Position numbers and translations under genes: made by a program. A stretch of DNA of 64,000 bases from Terriglobales bacterium (GTDB lineage Bacteria; Acidobacteriota; Terriglobia; Bryobacterales; Bryobacteraceae). The stretch is from positions 62,001 through 126,000 of the forward strand of contig JAIXQP010000048.1 in assembly GCA_027485675.1 (NCBI GenBank), given 5' to 3'. A model generated the notes under the pieces. It was not told the DNA's origin. It did not search any database and saw only the letters and a list, made by a program, of their open reading frames with translations. Of this stretch, positions 28,701 through 37,267 are shown in pieces; position 1 is the first letter of the stretch; each line of letters begins with the position of its first letter.

Positions 28701-29897
28701 ATGCGTGCGCTTTTGCTTCTCCTCCCCATGGCCTTGCTGGCGGCCGACACCTGGCCCCAGTTCCGGGGTCCCGAGCGCTCGGGCGTCGCGCCGGGCAAAG
28801 CCTGGCCGGAGAACTTCTCGGGTTTGAAGCCGCTATGGCGCATGGATCTCGACAAGGGCTTCCCGGGGCCGGTGGTCTCCGAAGATAAGGTTTTCGTGGC
28901 CGAAACGGCCAACACGGACACGGAAGTCGTCCGGGCTCTCGACCGCAAGACCGGCAAGGAGATCTGGCGGGCGTCGTGGCCGGGTAAGATCTCCGTCCCG
29001 TTCTACGCCAAGCGCAGCGGCGATTGGATCCGCGCCACTCCCGCGCTGGACGGAGATACGCTCTACGTCGCAGGCATGGAGGAGGTGCTCGTGGCTCTCG
29101 ACGTCAAGACCGGCCGCGAGCGCTGGCGCGTGGATTTCCCGAAGCGCTTCGGTACGGCGAAGCCGGAGTTTGGCTTCGCCAGTTCGCCGCTGGTGGACGG
29201 CGAAGCGATTTTCGTCCAGGCCGCCAACTCGTTCGTGAAGCTGAACAAGCGAACGGGCGCAACGGTTTGGCGAATTCTGCCGGTGGCCGGTGGCGTTATG
29301 GAGAGCGGGGCTTTCTCCTCCCCCGCGATGGCGACGCTCGCCGGCCGGCGGCAGGTCCTGGTGCAGGCGCGGGTGCATCTGCACGGCGTCGATCCGGAGA
29401 CCGGCGAAGTGCTCTGGACGCAGGAGGTGCCGAACTTCCGCGGGATGAACATCTTGATGCCGACCACGTTCGGCGACACCATCTTCACGAGCACCCACCG
29501 CATCGATTCGTTCGCCTATCAGGTTTCGAAACAAGGCATCAAGCCGCTCTGGACCAATAAGGCCAAAGGCTACATGTCGACGCCCGTGATTCTCGATGGC
29601 TACGCCTATCTGCATCTGACGAACCAACGCTTCACCTGCATCAACCTGCGCAACGGCGAGACCACCTGGACCACCGAGCCCTTTGGCCAGTACTGGTCCA
29701 TGGCGGTCCGCAACGGGAAGATTCTCGCGCTCGATGAAAACGGGAAGCTGCTGCTGATCCGCGCGAACCCGGAGAAGTTTGAACTGCTCGACACGAAAGA
29801 GATCGCCAACACGACGACCTGGGGCCACATCGCTGTGGCAGGGGATGAGATCTTCATCCGCGAGTTGACCGGCATCGCGGCGTATCGCTGGAACTAG
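28701..29897 (+). CDS. Exported PQQ-like beta-propeller protein
   Basis: A 398-residue protein with a signal peptide (MRALLLLLPMALLAAD) and repeated quinoprotein-type blades: ALDRKTGKEIWRASW, ALDVKTGRERWRVDF, LNKRTGATVWRI, DPETGEVLWTQEV and LRNGETTWTTEPF. The start TWPQFRGPERSG is the usual opening of acidobacterial and planctomycete outer-membrane PQQ-like proteins. No PQQ-binding Cys pair or catalytic residues were recognised, so it may be a scaffold rather than a dehydrogenase. The frame upstream of 28701, to 27744, is the shadow of uxaC. Confidence 0.85.
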   Translation: MRALLLLLPMALLAADTWPQFRGPERSGVAPGKAWPENFSGLKPLWRMDLDKGFPGPVVSEDKVFVAETANTDTEVVRALDRKTGKEIWRASWPGKISVPFYAKRSGDWIRATPALDGDTLYVAGMEEVLVALDVKTGRERWRVDFPKRFGTAKPEFGFASSPLVDGEAIFVQAANSFVKLNKRTGATVWRILPVAGGVMESGAFSSPAMATLAGRRQVLVQARVHLHGVDPETGEVLWTQEVPNFRGMNILMPTTFGDTIFTSTHRIDSFAYQVSKQGIKPLWTNKAKGYMSTPVILDGYAYLHLTNQRFTCINLRNGETTWTTEPFGQYWSMAVRNGKILALDENGKLLLIRANPEKFELLDTKEIANTTTWGHIAVAGDEIFIRELTGIAAYRWN

Positions 29898-31165
29898 AAC
29901 AGCGTGAGTTGATCGCCTTCACTGACGAAGCTCTTTAATTCGCCATCGCCATCCACCACCCAAGCTAAGCGATTCCTGGCAAAGTCCACCGTCGCGCGGT
30001 CTCCCCGCCCCTCGGCCTCCGCTTCGAGGCGTTGCATCACCGCCACGGCGTCCCGCCGCCGGTTGCTTTCCGAGTAGTAGTCGAACGCCGCCCGGCACAG
30101 GTCCACGGACTCCTCCCAGGCGCTGGCGAAGCCATAGTCGAGCGCCGCTTCTAACTCGTAGTCGACTTCCGCGCACGCCGCAAAGCGGGCCCGCCAATGC
30201 CGGAAGCGGCCCAGCACCGCGTCGAAATGGCGGCCCGGCACCTCCGGACTCACGGAGACCGACTGCACCAAACGGTACCGGTCCCGCGTGGGGTCGAGCA
30301 ACTCGGCCGCCTCTCCCGGCAACGCAGCCGGTTCGCCCGCAATCTCGCGGGCCAGGCTCAACGGAAAATCGGAAGCCTCACAAACCGACATCGCTTCGAG
30401 CAGCGGCGAGTAGGGGGCCGGCGGCAAACGGAACGGATCCTCGAGATCGAGCCACTCGCCTTCGCCCAGTAACTCCGGCCCCGTGATCAACACCGAATGC
30501 GGCGCGCCGGGCAATGCGAGCGGCTCCCGCAAATCGTCCAGCACCAGCAGGCAGCGGCCCGTGGGCATCCGCCGGTCGATCTCCCGCTGGATCGACGCCG
30601 CTGAGCGCCGGCCGCAGCCAATCCAGAGGATCGATGGAAAGTGGCCGCGCGCGGCGTGGGTAAACGCCTGCGCCATGCGGCTCTTGCCGGTGGCCCGTTT
30701 GCCCGTGATCCAATACGTCCCCGCCCCGTCGACCAGGACGCTCCACAACTCCTCCGGCACCTCCGCCTGCGCCGGGGCGACGTTCGACAGCGGAGTCCGG
30801 GGCAGCAGCGCCACCGCCCAGCGTTCCAGCGCGCGCTGGTCCGCCGGCCAGCGGAAGAAGTGCCGCCGCTCGAACACCGCCGGATAGGCGCGGGCGCCGC
30901 AGTGGACGTAGGCGATGGGCCGCGGGCCGGTATAGTCAATCAGGTCGCCCCAGTATTGGCGGGACGCTTGCGGCGGCATCGCGTCGGGATGCAGCAGAAC
31001 CAAGACGGCCGTGGCATCGAGTCCCTCCTCCCAGGTCTCCGACACCGGCGCTGAGTGCGTAGTGAGGGAGTTCAGCCGGAGTTCTGAAAACCGCTCGAGA
31101 CGAGGCCGGACCATCGCCTCCGCCGCAGGGGCGCCACATAGGCTGAGTACCGGCAGAACAGACAT
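29894..31165 (-). CDS. Compact STAND/NB-ARC-like NTPase with TIR-like N-terminal domain
   Basis: A 423-residue protein with three parts. Residues 1-125 alternate strands and helices in a TIR-like order (ATAVLVLLHPDA, then RPIAYVHC and a final helix ERWAVALL). Residues about 150-300 form a P-loop NTPase with Walker A G155-K-R-A-T-G-K161-S162, Walker B CLLVLDD (205-211), SVLITG where NB-ARC proteins have their sensor-1 arginine motif, and DFPLSLAREIAG like the GxPL motif. The C-terminus is helical, possibly TPR-like. No clear catalytic Glu of NADase TIRs was found. ATG 31165 is preferred over GTG 31183 because a -10-like hexamer lies six bases before it. A regulator or defence-type switch is possible; function unknown. 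Confidence 0.55.
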   Translation of the reverse strand: MSVLPVLSLCGAPAAEAMVRPRLERFSELRLNSLTTHSAPVSETWEEGLDATAVLVLLHPDAMPPQASRQYWGDLIDYTGPRPIAYVHCGARAYPAVFERRHFFRWPADQRALERWAVALLPRTPLSNVAPAQAEVPEELWSVLVDGAGTYWITGKRATGKSRMAQAFTHAARGHFPSILWIGCGRRSAASIQREIDRRMPTGRCLLVLDDLREPLALPGAPHSVLITGPELLGEGEWLDLEDPFRLPPAPYSPLLEAMSVCEASDFPLSLAREIAGEPAALPGEAAELLDPTRDRYRLVQSVSVSPEVPGRHFDAVLGRFRHWRARFAACAEVDYELEAALDYGFASAWEESVDLCRAAFDYYSESNRRRDAVAVMQRLEAEAEGRGDRATVDFARNRLAWVVDGDGELKSFVSEGDQLTLF

Positions 31166-31171
31166 CCTTTC

Positions 31172-31177
31172 AGTGTC
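31172..31177 (-). promoter_or_regulatory. -10-like GACACT, 6 nt before the STAND-protein ATG
   Basis: The weakest member of the leaderless series: first base G rather than T, but spacing to ATG 31165 is exactly six. Confidence 0.3.
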
Positions 31178-31196
31178 TCGCACCCGCCGAATTGCT

Positions 31197-31202
31197 TACA
31201 AT
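31197..31202 (+). promoter_or_regulatory. -10 element TACAAT, 6 nt before the MBL hydrolase ATG
   Basis: TACAAT, six bases, ATG at 31209. Leaderless pattern, close to the -10 consensus. Confidence 0.5.
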
Positions 31203-31208
31203 CGCGGT

Positions 31209-32144
31209 ATGCTCCGCCGCCATCTGCTTGGTCTTCCGCTCGCCGCCTTCGCACAATCCTCCGGCCGGAAAGTGAAGTCGCTCCGCATCCAGATTCTCTC
31301 CACGATGCTCGCCGAGACCGGCATCGGCGAATGGGGCTTCGCGGCGATGGTGGAAGCCGATGGCCGGCGCATCTTGTTCGACGCCGGCACCCGGCCCAAC
31401 ACGGTGCTCGAGAACGCGAAGACGATGAAGGTGGATCTCGCCGTCGACGAGATGATGCTCAGCCATTTTCACGGCGATCACAACGGCGGCCTGCTTACGC
31501 TCCGCAAGGCCGTGGCGCCGGCGCTGGGCCGCTGCTACGTCGGCGAAGGCATCTTTCTGCCCAGGCGCGCCAGCCAGTTCGACGAGCGCGAAGGCAACGC
31601 CACGCTGCTGCTGAAGCCGGAGTACGAAGCCTCCGGCGGCAAGTTTATCTCCATCGAGAAACCCACCGAAATCCATCCCGGCGTCTGGCTCACCGGCCCC
31701 GTGCCCCGCAAGTATCCGGAGCGCAACTGGAGCGGATCGAGCCGGATCGTCACCGCCAAGGGGCAGATCGAGGACACGGTGCCCGAAGATATGTCGATGG
31801 TCTTCGATACCGAAGCCGGCCTGGTGGTCCTCTCCGGCTGCGGCCACTCGGGCATCATCAACACGCTCGAACACGCGCGCGGCACCATCCGGCAGGCGCC
31901 CATCCACGCGGCCATTGGTGGCTTCCACTTGTTTGAAGCCAACGACCAGACGCTGGCCTGGACCGCCGGCAAGCTCCGCGAGTTTGGTCTCGCGAACTTC
32001 GTCGGCTCCCACTGCACGGGCATTGAGCCGGTCTACCAGTTCCGCGAACGCGTAGGCCTGAGCCGGAAGAACAGCATTGTGGGCGCCGTCGGTGCAGGCT
32101 TCGATCTCGCTAAGGGCATCCTGCCGGGACGGCTCGCGCGGTGA
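31209..32144 (+). CDS. Metallo-beta-lactamase-fold hydrolase with Tat-like signal
   Basis: A 311-residue MBL-fold protein. The metal motif H86-x-H88-x-D90-H91 is in LSHFHGDHNGG. Later residues GCGHSGIINT and AIGGFHLF supply the further histidines. The HxHGDHxGG type resembles the MJ0301/dihydropterin-phosphate-synthase-like branch rather than true beta-lactamases. The start MLRRHLLGLPLAAFAQ is a Tat-like signal. It ends one base into the start of the phosphodiesterase gene, so the two form an operon. Substrate unknown. Confidence 0.75.
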   Translation: MLRRHLLGLPLAAFAQSSGRKVKSLRIQILSTMLAETGIGEWGFAAMVEADGRRILFDAGTRPNTVLENAKTMKVDLAVDEMMLSHFHGDHNGGLLTLRKAVAPALGRCYVGEGIFLPRRASQFDEREGNATLLLKPEYEASGGKFISIEKPTEIHPGVWLTGPVPRKYPERNWSGSSRIVTAKGQIEDTVPEDMSMVFDTEAGLVVLSGCGHSGIINTLEHARGTIRQAPIHAAIGGFHLFEANDQTLAWTAGKLREFGLANFVGSHCTGIEPVYQFRERVGLSRKNSIVGAVGAGFDLAKGILPGRLAR

Positions 32145-33769
32145 TGCGGTGGCTCGCCTGCCTGCTGCTGCTCGCGCCTGGGGCCTGCGCCGATACGGTC
32201 TTTCTGTTCTCGCTCGACGGCCTCGGCCATCAGCTATTCGATAAAGCGCCGCTGCCGACGCTCCAGCGTCTGGCGGCCAAAGGAGCGCGGGCCGCCGGCA
32301 TCCAACCGGCCTTCCCCAGCACCACGGCCAACTCCCATGCGGCCCTGTGGACCGGCGCCTATGGCGACGTCTCCGGCATCGCCGCCAATAGCCAACCCCG
32401 ACTGCCGCGCCAGGACCATACGTTCCGCGAGCGCAACAACGGCTATCGCGCCGATCAGTTAACCGCGGAGCCGATTTGGGTTACCGCCGCGCGCCAGGGC
32501 GTCCGCACGGTGGCCTATCAATCGCCGCAGGTCTTTCCCTTCCTCCCGGTCAACACCCACGAAAACGCCATCACGTGGAACGGCTATCAGACGCGGCAAG
32601 TGGCGCCCCATCAGGTGCTGCGCCGGAGCGACCTGCAGTTCACCTCCGCCACGGAGTTCCGCTTCCGGCATGGCTCGATGGAGTTGCGCGGCGCGCTGAC
32701 CGCCACGGGCTTGCGTATCGAAGGCATCGACGTGAAGGCGGCGCCGGCGGAAACCGGGCTCGCCGCAGGCCGTCCGCTCGCGCGCCGCTTTAGCCCGGGC
32801 CTCACCGTGGACGATCCGGTTCCAGCCGTCGTCTACTTCCGGCTCTTCGCGTACACGAAAGACGACCTGCTGCTCTATGTCTCGCCGGTGCAGGAGATGG
32901 GCCTCAGCCAGGGCGACGCCCGGCCGCTGCTCCGCGAAGCGGGCGGCTTCATCGGCAACTCCTACAACGGCCCCAAGCTTGATGAATGGCAAGCGATGGA
33001 GACCACCGAACTGCTGACGCGGCAGAACCTGGCGCACACCGCGTGGCTGCAGCGCCATTACGAGCCGGGGCTGTTTCTGGGTTACCTCCCCGTCGCCGAC
33101 GAGTTGGGCCACCGCTACGCCGGCTTGCAGGCAGCGGGCGACGCCACCGCCACCCGGGCCCTCTCCTGGGGCTACGGCATCATCGAACGGTGGAGCCAGG
33201 GCATTGCCAAACTCGCGGGCCGGCGCGATCACCTCGTCATCACCGCGGACCATGGCATGACGCCGGTTTCGAAGGCCGTCAACGTCAACGAGATTCTGCG
33301 CCGCGCCGGACTCGGCGACGTGGCCGTGCATGTCTATAATTCGGTGCTGCTGAATACCACTGATTGGAAGGGCGGCACGGTGGCCGATCGCGTGGTCACG
33401 CGCGCCCGCGTGCAGGCGGCGCTGGCGGCCTACGACGTCTTCACCGGCTTCTATACGCCCGAAGAGCACGGCGCCCAATACGGCATCGGCGGGCCCGCGG
33501 GCAGCGACCTGTACTTCGACCTGAAGCCCGGCTACACCGTGCGGGAACAGGTCGGCGAGATCTTTCCGCCGCTCGAGAGCCCCACCGGCGTCCACGGCTT
33601 CCGGCCGGACCGGCCCGACATGCTCGCCACGCTCTTCGCCGTCGGCCCGCGCCTGCGGCCCGGTACGAAGTGGCCACGCCTGCGGTCGATTGATGTCGCC
33701 CCGCTCGTGACCACTCTGCTCGGCATCGCTCCTCCGCGGGATGCCCGCGGCCGCAGCCCTATGCGGTGA
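32144..33769 (+). CDS. Exported alkaline-phosphatase-superfamily phosphodiesterase / nucleotide pyrophosphatase
   Basis: A 541-residue protein with a signal peptide (MRWLACLLLLAPGACAD). The metal site starts at D25 in FSLDGLG and the nucleophile threonine is T60 or T61 in AFPSTTANSHAALWTG. The second-half metal ligands appear in VADELGHRY and ITADHGM, and the last His in GVHGF. This is the type I phosphodiesterase (ENPP-like) arrangement. It could hydrolyse phosphodiesters or phosphomonoesters in the periplasm. A GTG at 32141 would add one residue. The TGA/ATG overlap with the MBL gene suggests coupled translation. Confidence 0.82.
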   Translation: MRWLACLLLLAPGACADTVFLFSLDGLGHQLFDKAPLPTLQRLAAKGARAAGIQPAFPSTTANSHAALWTGAYGDVSGIAANSQPRLPRQDHTFRERNNGYRADQLTAEPIWVTAARQGVRTVAYQSPQVFPFLPVNTHENAITWNGYQTRQVAPHQVLRRSDLQFTSATEFRFRHGSMELRGALTATGLRIEGIDVKAAPAETGLAAGRPLARRFSPGLTVDDPVPAVVYFRLFAYTKDDLLLYVSPVQEMGLSQGDARPLLREAGGFIGNSYNGPKLDEWQAMETTELLTRQNLAHTAWLQRHYEPGLFLGYLPVADELGHRYAGLQAAGDATATRALSWGYGIIERWSQGIAKLAGRRDHLVITADHGMTPVSKAVNVNEILRRAGLGDVAVHVYNSVLLNTTDWKGGTVADRVVTRARVQAALAAYDVFTGFYTPEEHGAQYGIGGPAGSDLYFDLKPGYTVREQVGEIFPPLESPTGVHGFRPDRPDMLATLFAVGPRLRPGTKWPRLRSIDVAPLVTTLLGIAPPRDARGRSPMR

Positions 33770-34577
33770 ACGCTTCGCCCGAAGCCGCCGCCGGCTCCGT
33801 GCCCGTTTCAAGCGCCTTCAGCTTCGCCAGATTCGCCTTGATGCCGTTCACGCCATCGAAGTACAAGTTGCCGAAGTTGATGTAGCGGTAGCCCTGGCGC
33901 CACGCCTTCGCGGCAGCCTCGTAGCTGCCGAGCGCAATGCCCGCCGTCTTGCCGAACCGCGTCACCCGCGCCGGGAACTCGGCGAGGAACTTCTGTACGT
34001 CGGGATGGCCGATCTCACCAATGTGCCCCAGCGCCGCCGAAAGGTCCATCGGCCCGGCCAGCACCACATCGACGCCTTCCACTTGCGCGATCTCTTCCAC
34101 CTGCTCCACGGCCGACGGCGACTCCACCTGCACGACGATCAACGTCTCGTCGTTGGCATGTGGCAGATAGTCGCTCCATTCGATGTCGTTGTAGAACGTC
34201 CACATCGGCGAGATGCCCCGCGTGCCCAACGGCGGATACTTGGCGTACTGCACGGCCAGCCGCGCCTGTTCGGCGTTGTCGATCTGCGGGATCATCACGG
34301 CCTGTGCGCCGACATCGAGCGCCTTCTTCATCAGGCTCGGGTCGAGGCCCGCGATGCGCACCATCGGCATGGAGCCGGACTGCCGGATCAACGGCGGCAG
34401 CAGTTCAATCGACTCCGAGCCATAGCTCGAATGCTCCGTATCAATCCAGACCCAGTCGACGCCCGTCGTCGCGGTCAACTTCGCCGCCAGCGGCGTGGGT
34501 CCCATCGTGGCCGAGCCCCAGGCGGTTCCGCCCGCGGCCAGCAACTTCTTCACTTTGTTCTCAAAAGGTTTAGACAA
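33759..34577 (-). CDS. HpcH/HpaI-family aldolase (2-keto-3-deoxy acid aldolase type)
   Basis: A 272-residue class II aldolase with a TIM barrel. Landmarks are VWIDTEHSSYG, MVRIAGLDPSLMKKALDVGAQAVMIPQID, KYPPLGTRG and the metal ligands Glu in VVQVESPSA and Asp in LAGPMDLS. Relatives split 2-keto-3-deoxyglucarate (GarL) or 4-hydroxy-2-ketoheptanedioate into pyruvate and an aldehyde. GarD at 25.7 kb makes a GarL substrate, so this is a plausible next step, but the genes are not linked. Its ATG overlaps the end of the toroid gene by 8 bases, giving a two-gene operon. Confidence 0.82.
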   Translation of the reverse strand: MSKPFENKVKKLLAAGGTAWGSATMGPTPLAAKLTATTGVDWVWIDTEHSSYGSESIELLPPLIRQSGSMPMVRIAGLDPSLMKKALDVGAQAVMIPQIDNAEQARLAVQYAKYPPLGTRGISPMWTFYNDIEWSDYLPHANDETLIVVQVESPSAVEQVEEIAQVEGVDVVLAGPMDLSAALGHIGEIGHPDVQKFLAEFPARVTRFGKTAGIALGSYEAAAKAWRQGYRYINFGNLYFDGVNGIKANLAKLKALETGTEPAAASGEAFTA

Positions 34578-35544
34578 CCGGCACCATTCCCATAAAAGAT
34601 TGCAAGGTTACAAACTCCGAGGTTACATCAAGCGTCACGCTATCGGCTTCGGCCGTCGCGCCGCCGTAAACGCCCGTGGCGAGCCACGAGCCGTCGTCGT
34701 TCTGCAAAGCGATCAAGCCCGAAGACACCTGGTGCACCAGTTCGAGATCCTCCGCCGCCCGCGAATGGCGATAGGCCCAAGCCGCACCCCAGCCCACTTT
34801 GCCGCTCTGCGGCGTCCGGTAGCGGTCCGGCCCGCAGTGCGCGGATGCGTGCAGAAACTGCCGGGCCAGGGCCAGCCAATGGGCTTCGCCCGTGGCGCCA
34901 GCGAGCGAGGTCAACAACGCGGCGCTGATGCCGTACTGGAAATACCACTGGCGCGGCTTCGTGGGATCGACGAGACAGCCGCTCGCGTCGGCTTCCGGAT
35001 ACTCCGTCACCAGACCGTTCCGCCAACTCGTGTAGAGCCCTTTCGAGATGTCCGGCTGGGCCTTCCACAACGTCTCGAGCCACCCGCCGGCGGCGATCGC
35101 CAGATCCATCTTCCCCGCCCACAGGCAGGCGAGGCCGGCCATGCTCGTGGTCATGATCTCTTCGGTCGAACGCGCTTCATCCGCGAAGAAGCCGCCCGAG
35201 GCCGGGTTGTGATAGTGGCCGATGAAGTGGGCCAGTTGGCGGGCCAGATCGAAGCGGCCGGCCATCATTGCCGCGCAGCAGATCCAAGCGTGCGGATAGG
35301 TCCGGTAGATGGGGAGCCACGGCATACCCGTGCCATCGAGGTCGCCGCCGGAGCGGAGATAATTCGCCTCCACGTAATCGAGCACGCGATGCGCCTCGCG
35401 CGTTTTGCCGTGCACGAGCAACGCCGCCGGCGTCTTGTAGTAAGCCCGCAGGTCCTCTCCGCCACGGAAGGAGCCATCCGGCTGCAACTGCTCGAGAAGC
35501 CACGCGCAGCCGCGCGACGCTGAATCCCATGCTGTCTGTTTCAC
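34570..35544 (-). CDS. Alpha/alpha-toroid (terpene cyclase/prenyltransferase-like fold) protein, function unknown
   Basis: A 324-residue, mostly helical protein with repeat pairs such as GCAWLLEQLQPDGSF near the start and VSSGLIALQNDDGSW near the end. These resemble the QW-type helix turns of the alpha/alpha toroid fold. No DxDD or DDxxD catalytic motif of cyclases and no zinc triad of prenyltransferases is seen, so a polysaccharide lyase-like or binding role is equally possible. The start is GTG 35544, with AGGGGG nine bases in front; longer upstream readings are shadows of the divergent gene. Its end overlaps the aldolase start, which suggests a shared substrate. Confidence 0.6.
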   Translation of the reverse strand: MKQTAWDSASRGCAWLLEQLQPDGSFRGGEDLRAYYKTPAALLVHGKTREAHRVLDYVEANYLRSGGDLDGTGMPWLPIYRTYPHAWICCAAMMAGRFDLARQLAHFIGHYHNPASGGFFADEARSTEEIMTTSMAGLACLWAGKMDLAIAAGGWLETLWKAQPDISKGLYTSWRNGLVTEYPEADASGCLVDPTKPRQWYFQYGISAALLTSLAGATGEAHWLALARQFLHASAHCGPDRYRTPQSGKVGWGAAWAYRHSRAAEDLELVHQVSSGLIALQNDDGSWLATGVYGGATAEADSVTLDVTSEFVTLQSFMGMVPVV

Positions 35545-35571
35545 TTTCGCTGCCCCCTGGTCACAAAGTGC

Positions 35572-35578
35572 TATTGTA
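35572..35578. promoter_or_regulatory. Overlapping bidirectional -10 (TATTGT / TACAAT)
   Basis: Within the 45-base gap between GTG 35544 (minus) and ATG 35590 (plus), TATTGTA reads TATTGT forward and TACAAT in reverse. This is one A/T patch serving the aldolase operon and the six-gene operon in opposite directions. Confidence 0.4.
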
Positions 35579-35589
35579 CGAGTTTCGCG

Positions 35590-36513
35590 ATGCTCTCCCT
35601 GCCGCCGGAACCGGGTCTGCACCGGCTCCTTTCTCCACACGACATTCGAGCGATCGCCGTGCGCGGCGCCGAGCCGGGGCCAACGCTCCTCGTCTCGGCC
35701 GGGGTACACGGCGACGAGTACGAAGGCGTCCGCGCGATCTTTGAAACGGTGGAGGCGCTCGACCCGCGGGCGCTGCGCGGCACGTTGCTCACCGTGCCGA
35801 TCCTGAACTATCCGGCGCACCGGGCCGTGGAGCGAAATCATCCCGCCGATGGCGGCAACCTCGCGCGCCAGTTTCCGGGCCGCGCCGATGGCTCGCCCAG
35901 CGAACGCTTGGCCTACGCCTTCGATACCGAGTTCCTGCCCCTCGCTGATTTCTATCTCGATCTGCACAGCGGTGGCATCCGTTTCGCCATGCCCTCGATG
36001 GCCGGTTACGAAGCGGATGACCCGCGCGGCCGCGCCGCCGCGGAGGTCTTCGGCGCGCCGGTGATCTGGGGCCATCCCGTGATTGAACCGGGCCGCACCA
36101 TTTCGTCGGCGCGCGCCCGCGGCATACCGTTTCTCTACACGGAGGCCCGCGGCGCGGGCCGCATTCACCCGGACGATCTGCGGATGATGCGGCGCGGAAT
36201 CTTGAATCTAATGCGGCATCTCGGCATGCTCGACGGCGCTCCGGAGATCCCCGCCCCGCCGCTCCGACTGCACGGCATCGGCAATACGGACGACGGCGTC
36301 TTCGCCACGGCCGACGGCTTTTGGATGCCGTCGGTGGCCTTGCTCGAGGCCGTGCGCGCCGGGCAACCGATTGGCCGAATCGTTGACGAAACCGGCGAGA
36401 CCATCGCCGTCCCCACCGCACCGGCCGATGGGATCGTGGGCCTGCTGCGCGAACTGCCGCCGGTGTCGGCCGGCGATGTGTTGATCCTGGTCGCCACGCC
36501 GGAGGAGAGTTAG
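35590..36513 (+). CDS. AstE/aspartoacylase-family zinc deacylase
   Basis: A 307-residue M14-like enzyme. Zinc ligands are H40 and E43 in GVHGDEYEG and H126 in DLHSGG; the catalytic Glu is E185 in FLYTEARG. After about residue 225 it has the beta-rich C-terminal domain of succinylglutamate desuccinylase-like proteins. Family members remove an N-acyl group from an amino acid, for example DoeB in ectoine breakdown and AstE in arginine breakdown. It is the first gene of a six-gene operon, four bases before the MBL gene. A deacylation opening a catabolic route is the natural reading. Confidence 0.8.
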   Translation: MLSLPPEPGLHRLLSPHDIRAIAVRGAEPGPTLLVSAGVHGDEYEGVRAIFETVEALDPRALRGTLLTVPILNYPAHRAVERNHPADGGNLARQFPGRADGSPSERLAYAFDTEFLPLADFYLDLHSGGIRFAMPSMAGYEADDPRGRAAAEVFGAPVIWGHPVIEPGRTISSARARGIPFLYTEARGAGRIHPDDLRMMRRGILNLMRHLGMLDGAPEIPAPPLRLHGIGNTDDGVFATADGFWMPSVALLEAVRAGQPIGRIVDETGETIAVPTAPADGIVGLLRELPPVSAGDVLILVATPEES

Positions 36514-36517
36514 GTCC

Positions 36518-37267
36518 ATGCGGATATCGCCTTCGTTAGCGTTAGTCGGCAGCGGGCAGATCGGCCTCAGCAGCCGCTTCGATTGCCATCTCTATGCCGT
36601 GCAGGCGCCGGAAGGCGTGGTGCTCTTCGATGCCGGCAGCGGCCTGAAACACGATTGGGTGATGGACCACCTGCGCGCGGAGTTCGCGGATCTCTCGCGG
36701 GGCGCCATCGTGCTGACGCATGCTCACCCGGACCACGTCTGCGGCGCGGCTGCCTTGGCCGAAGCGCTGGGCTGGCCGGTCTACGCCTCAGCGATTGCAA
36801 AACGCATTGTCGAAGCCGGAGACGAAGCCGCCGCGGGCCTCGTCGCCACGCGGGCCATGGGCGGTTACCCGCCCGAACTGCGCCTCCGGCCCTGCCCCGT
36901 CGCGGGCGTCTACGCCGATAGCGAGCCGCTGACTCTCTGTGGATTCACGCTGCAGCCCCTAGCCGTGCGCGGCCATTCGCCGGATAGCTTCGTCTTCCTC
37001 TGTGAACTCGATGGCCGGCGGACGCTCTTCGCCGCCGACGTCGTTTTCTACGGCGGCATTCTTGGCCTCATCAATGTGGACGGCTCCGACCTCGCCGGCT
37101 TCCGCGCCGATCTGCCGAAGCTCGCGGACCTCGGCGTCGAAGCGCTGCTGCCCGCCCACGGCCTGTTCACGCTCCGCTTCGGCCAGCGGCATATCGATAC
37201 CGCGCTGGCGCAGTTGGCCAAAGGTTTCGTGCCGCGCATGATCGGCCAGGGAGACATCATCCTTTGA
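36518..37267 (+). CDS. Metallo-beta-lactamase-fold hydrolase
   Basis: A 249-residue cytosolic MBL protein with the complete dinuclear ligand set: H68, H70, D72 and H73 in LTHAHPDHVCG, H152 in RGHSPDS, D173 in AADVV and H213 in LPAHG. Size and fold fit lactonase or thioesterase branches. The Tyr found three residues after the bridging Asp in AiiA-type lactonases is Phe (F176) here, so acyl-homoserine lactonase activity is not assured. GGAGAG precedes the ATG. Second gene of the operon; it ends by overlapping the PLP gene by four bases. Confidence 0.8.
   Translation: MRISPSLALVGSGQIGLSSRFDCHLYAVQAPEGVVLFDAGSGLKHDWVMDHLRAEFADLSRGAIVLTHAHPDHVCGAAALAEALGWPVYASAIAKRIVEAGDEAAAGLVATRAMGGYPPELRLRPCPVAGVYADSEPLTLCGFTLQPLAVRGHSPDSFVFLCELDGRRTLFAADVVFYGGILGLINVDGSDLAGFRADLPKLADLGVEALLPAHGLFTLRFGQRHIDTALAQLAKGFVPRMIGQGDIIL

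Noticed and set aside
35545-36168. N-terminal extension of the toroid frame
   Set aside because: It is antisense to the AstE-like gene; GTG 35544 has a good ribosome site.
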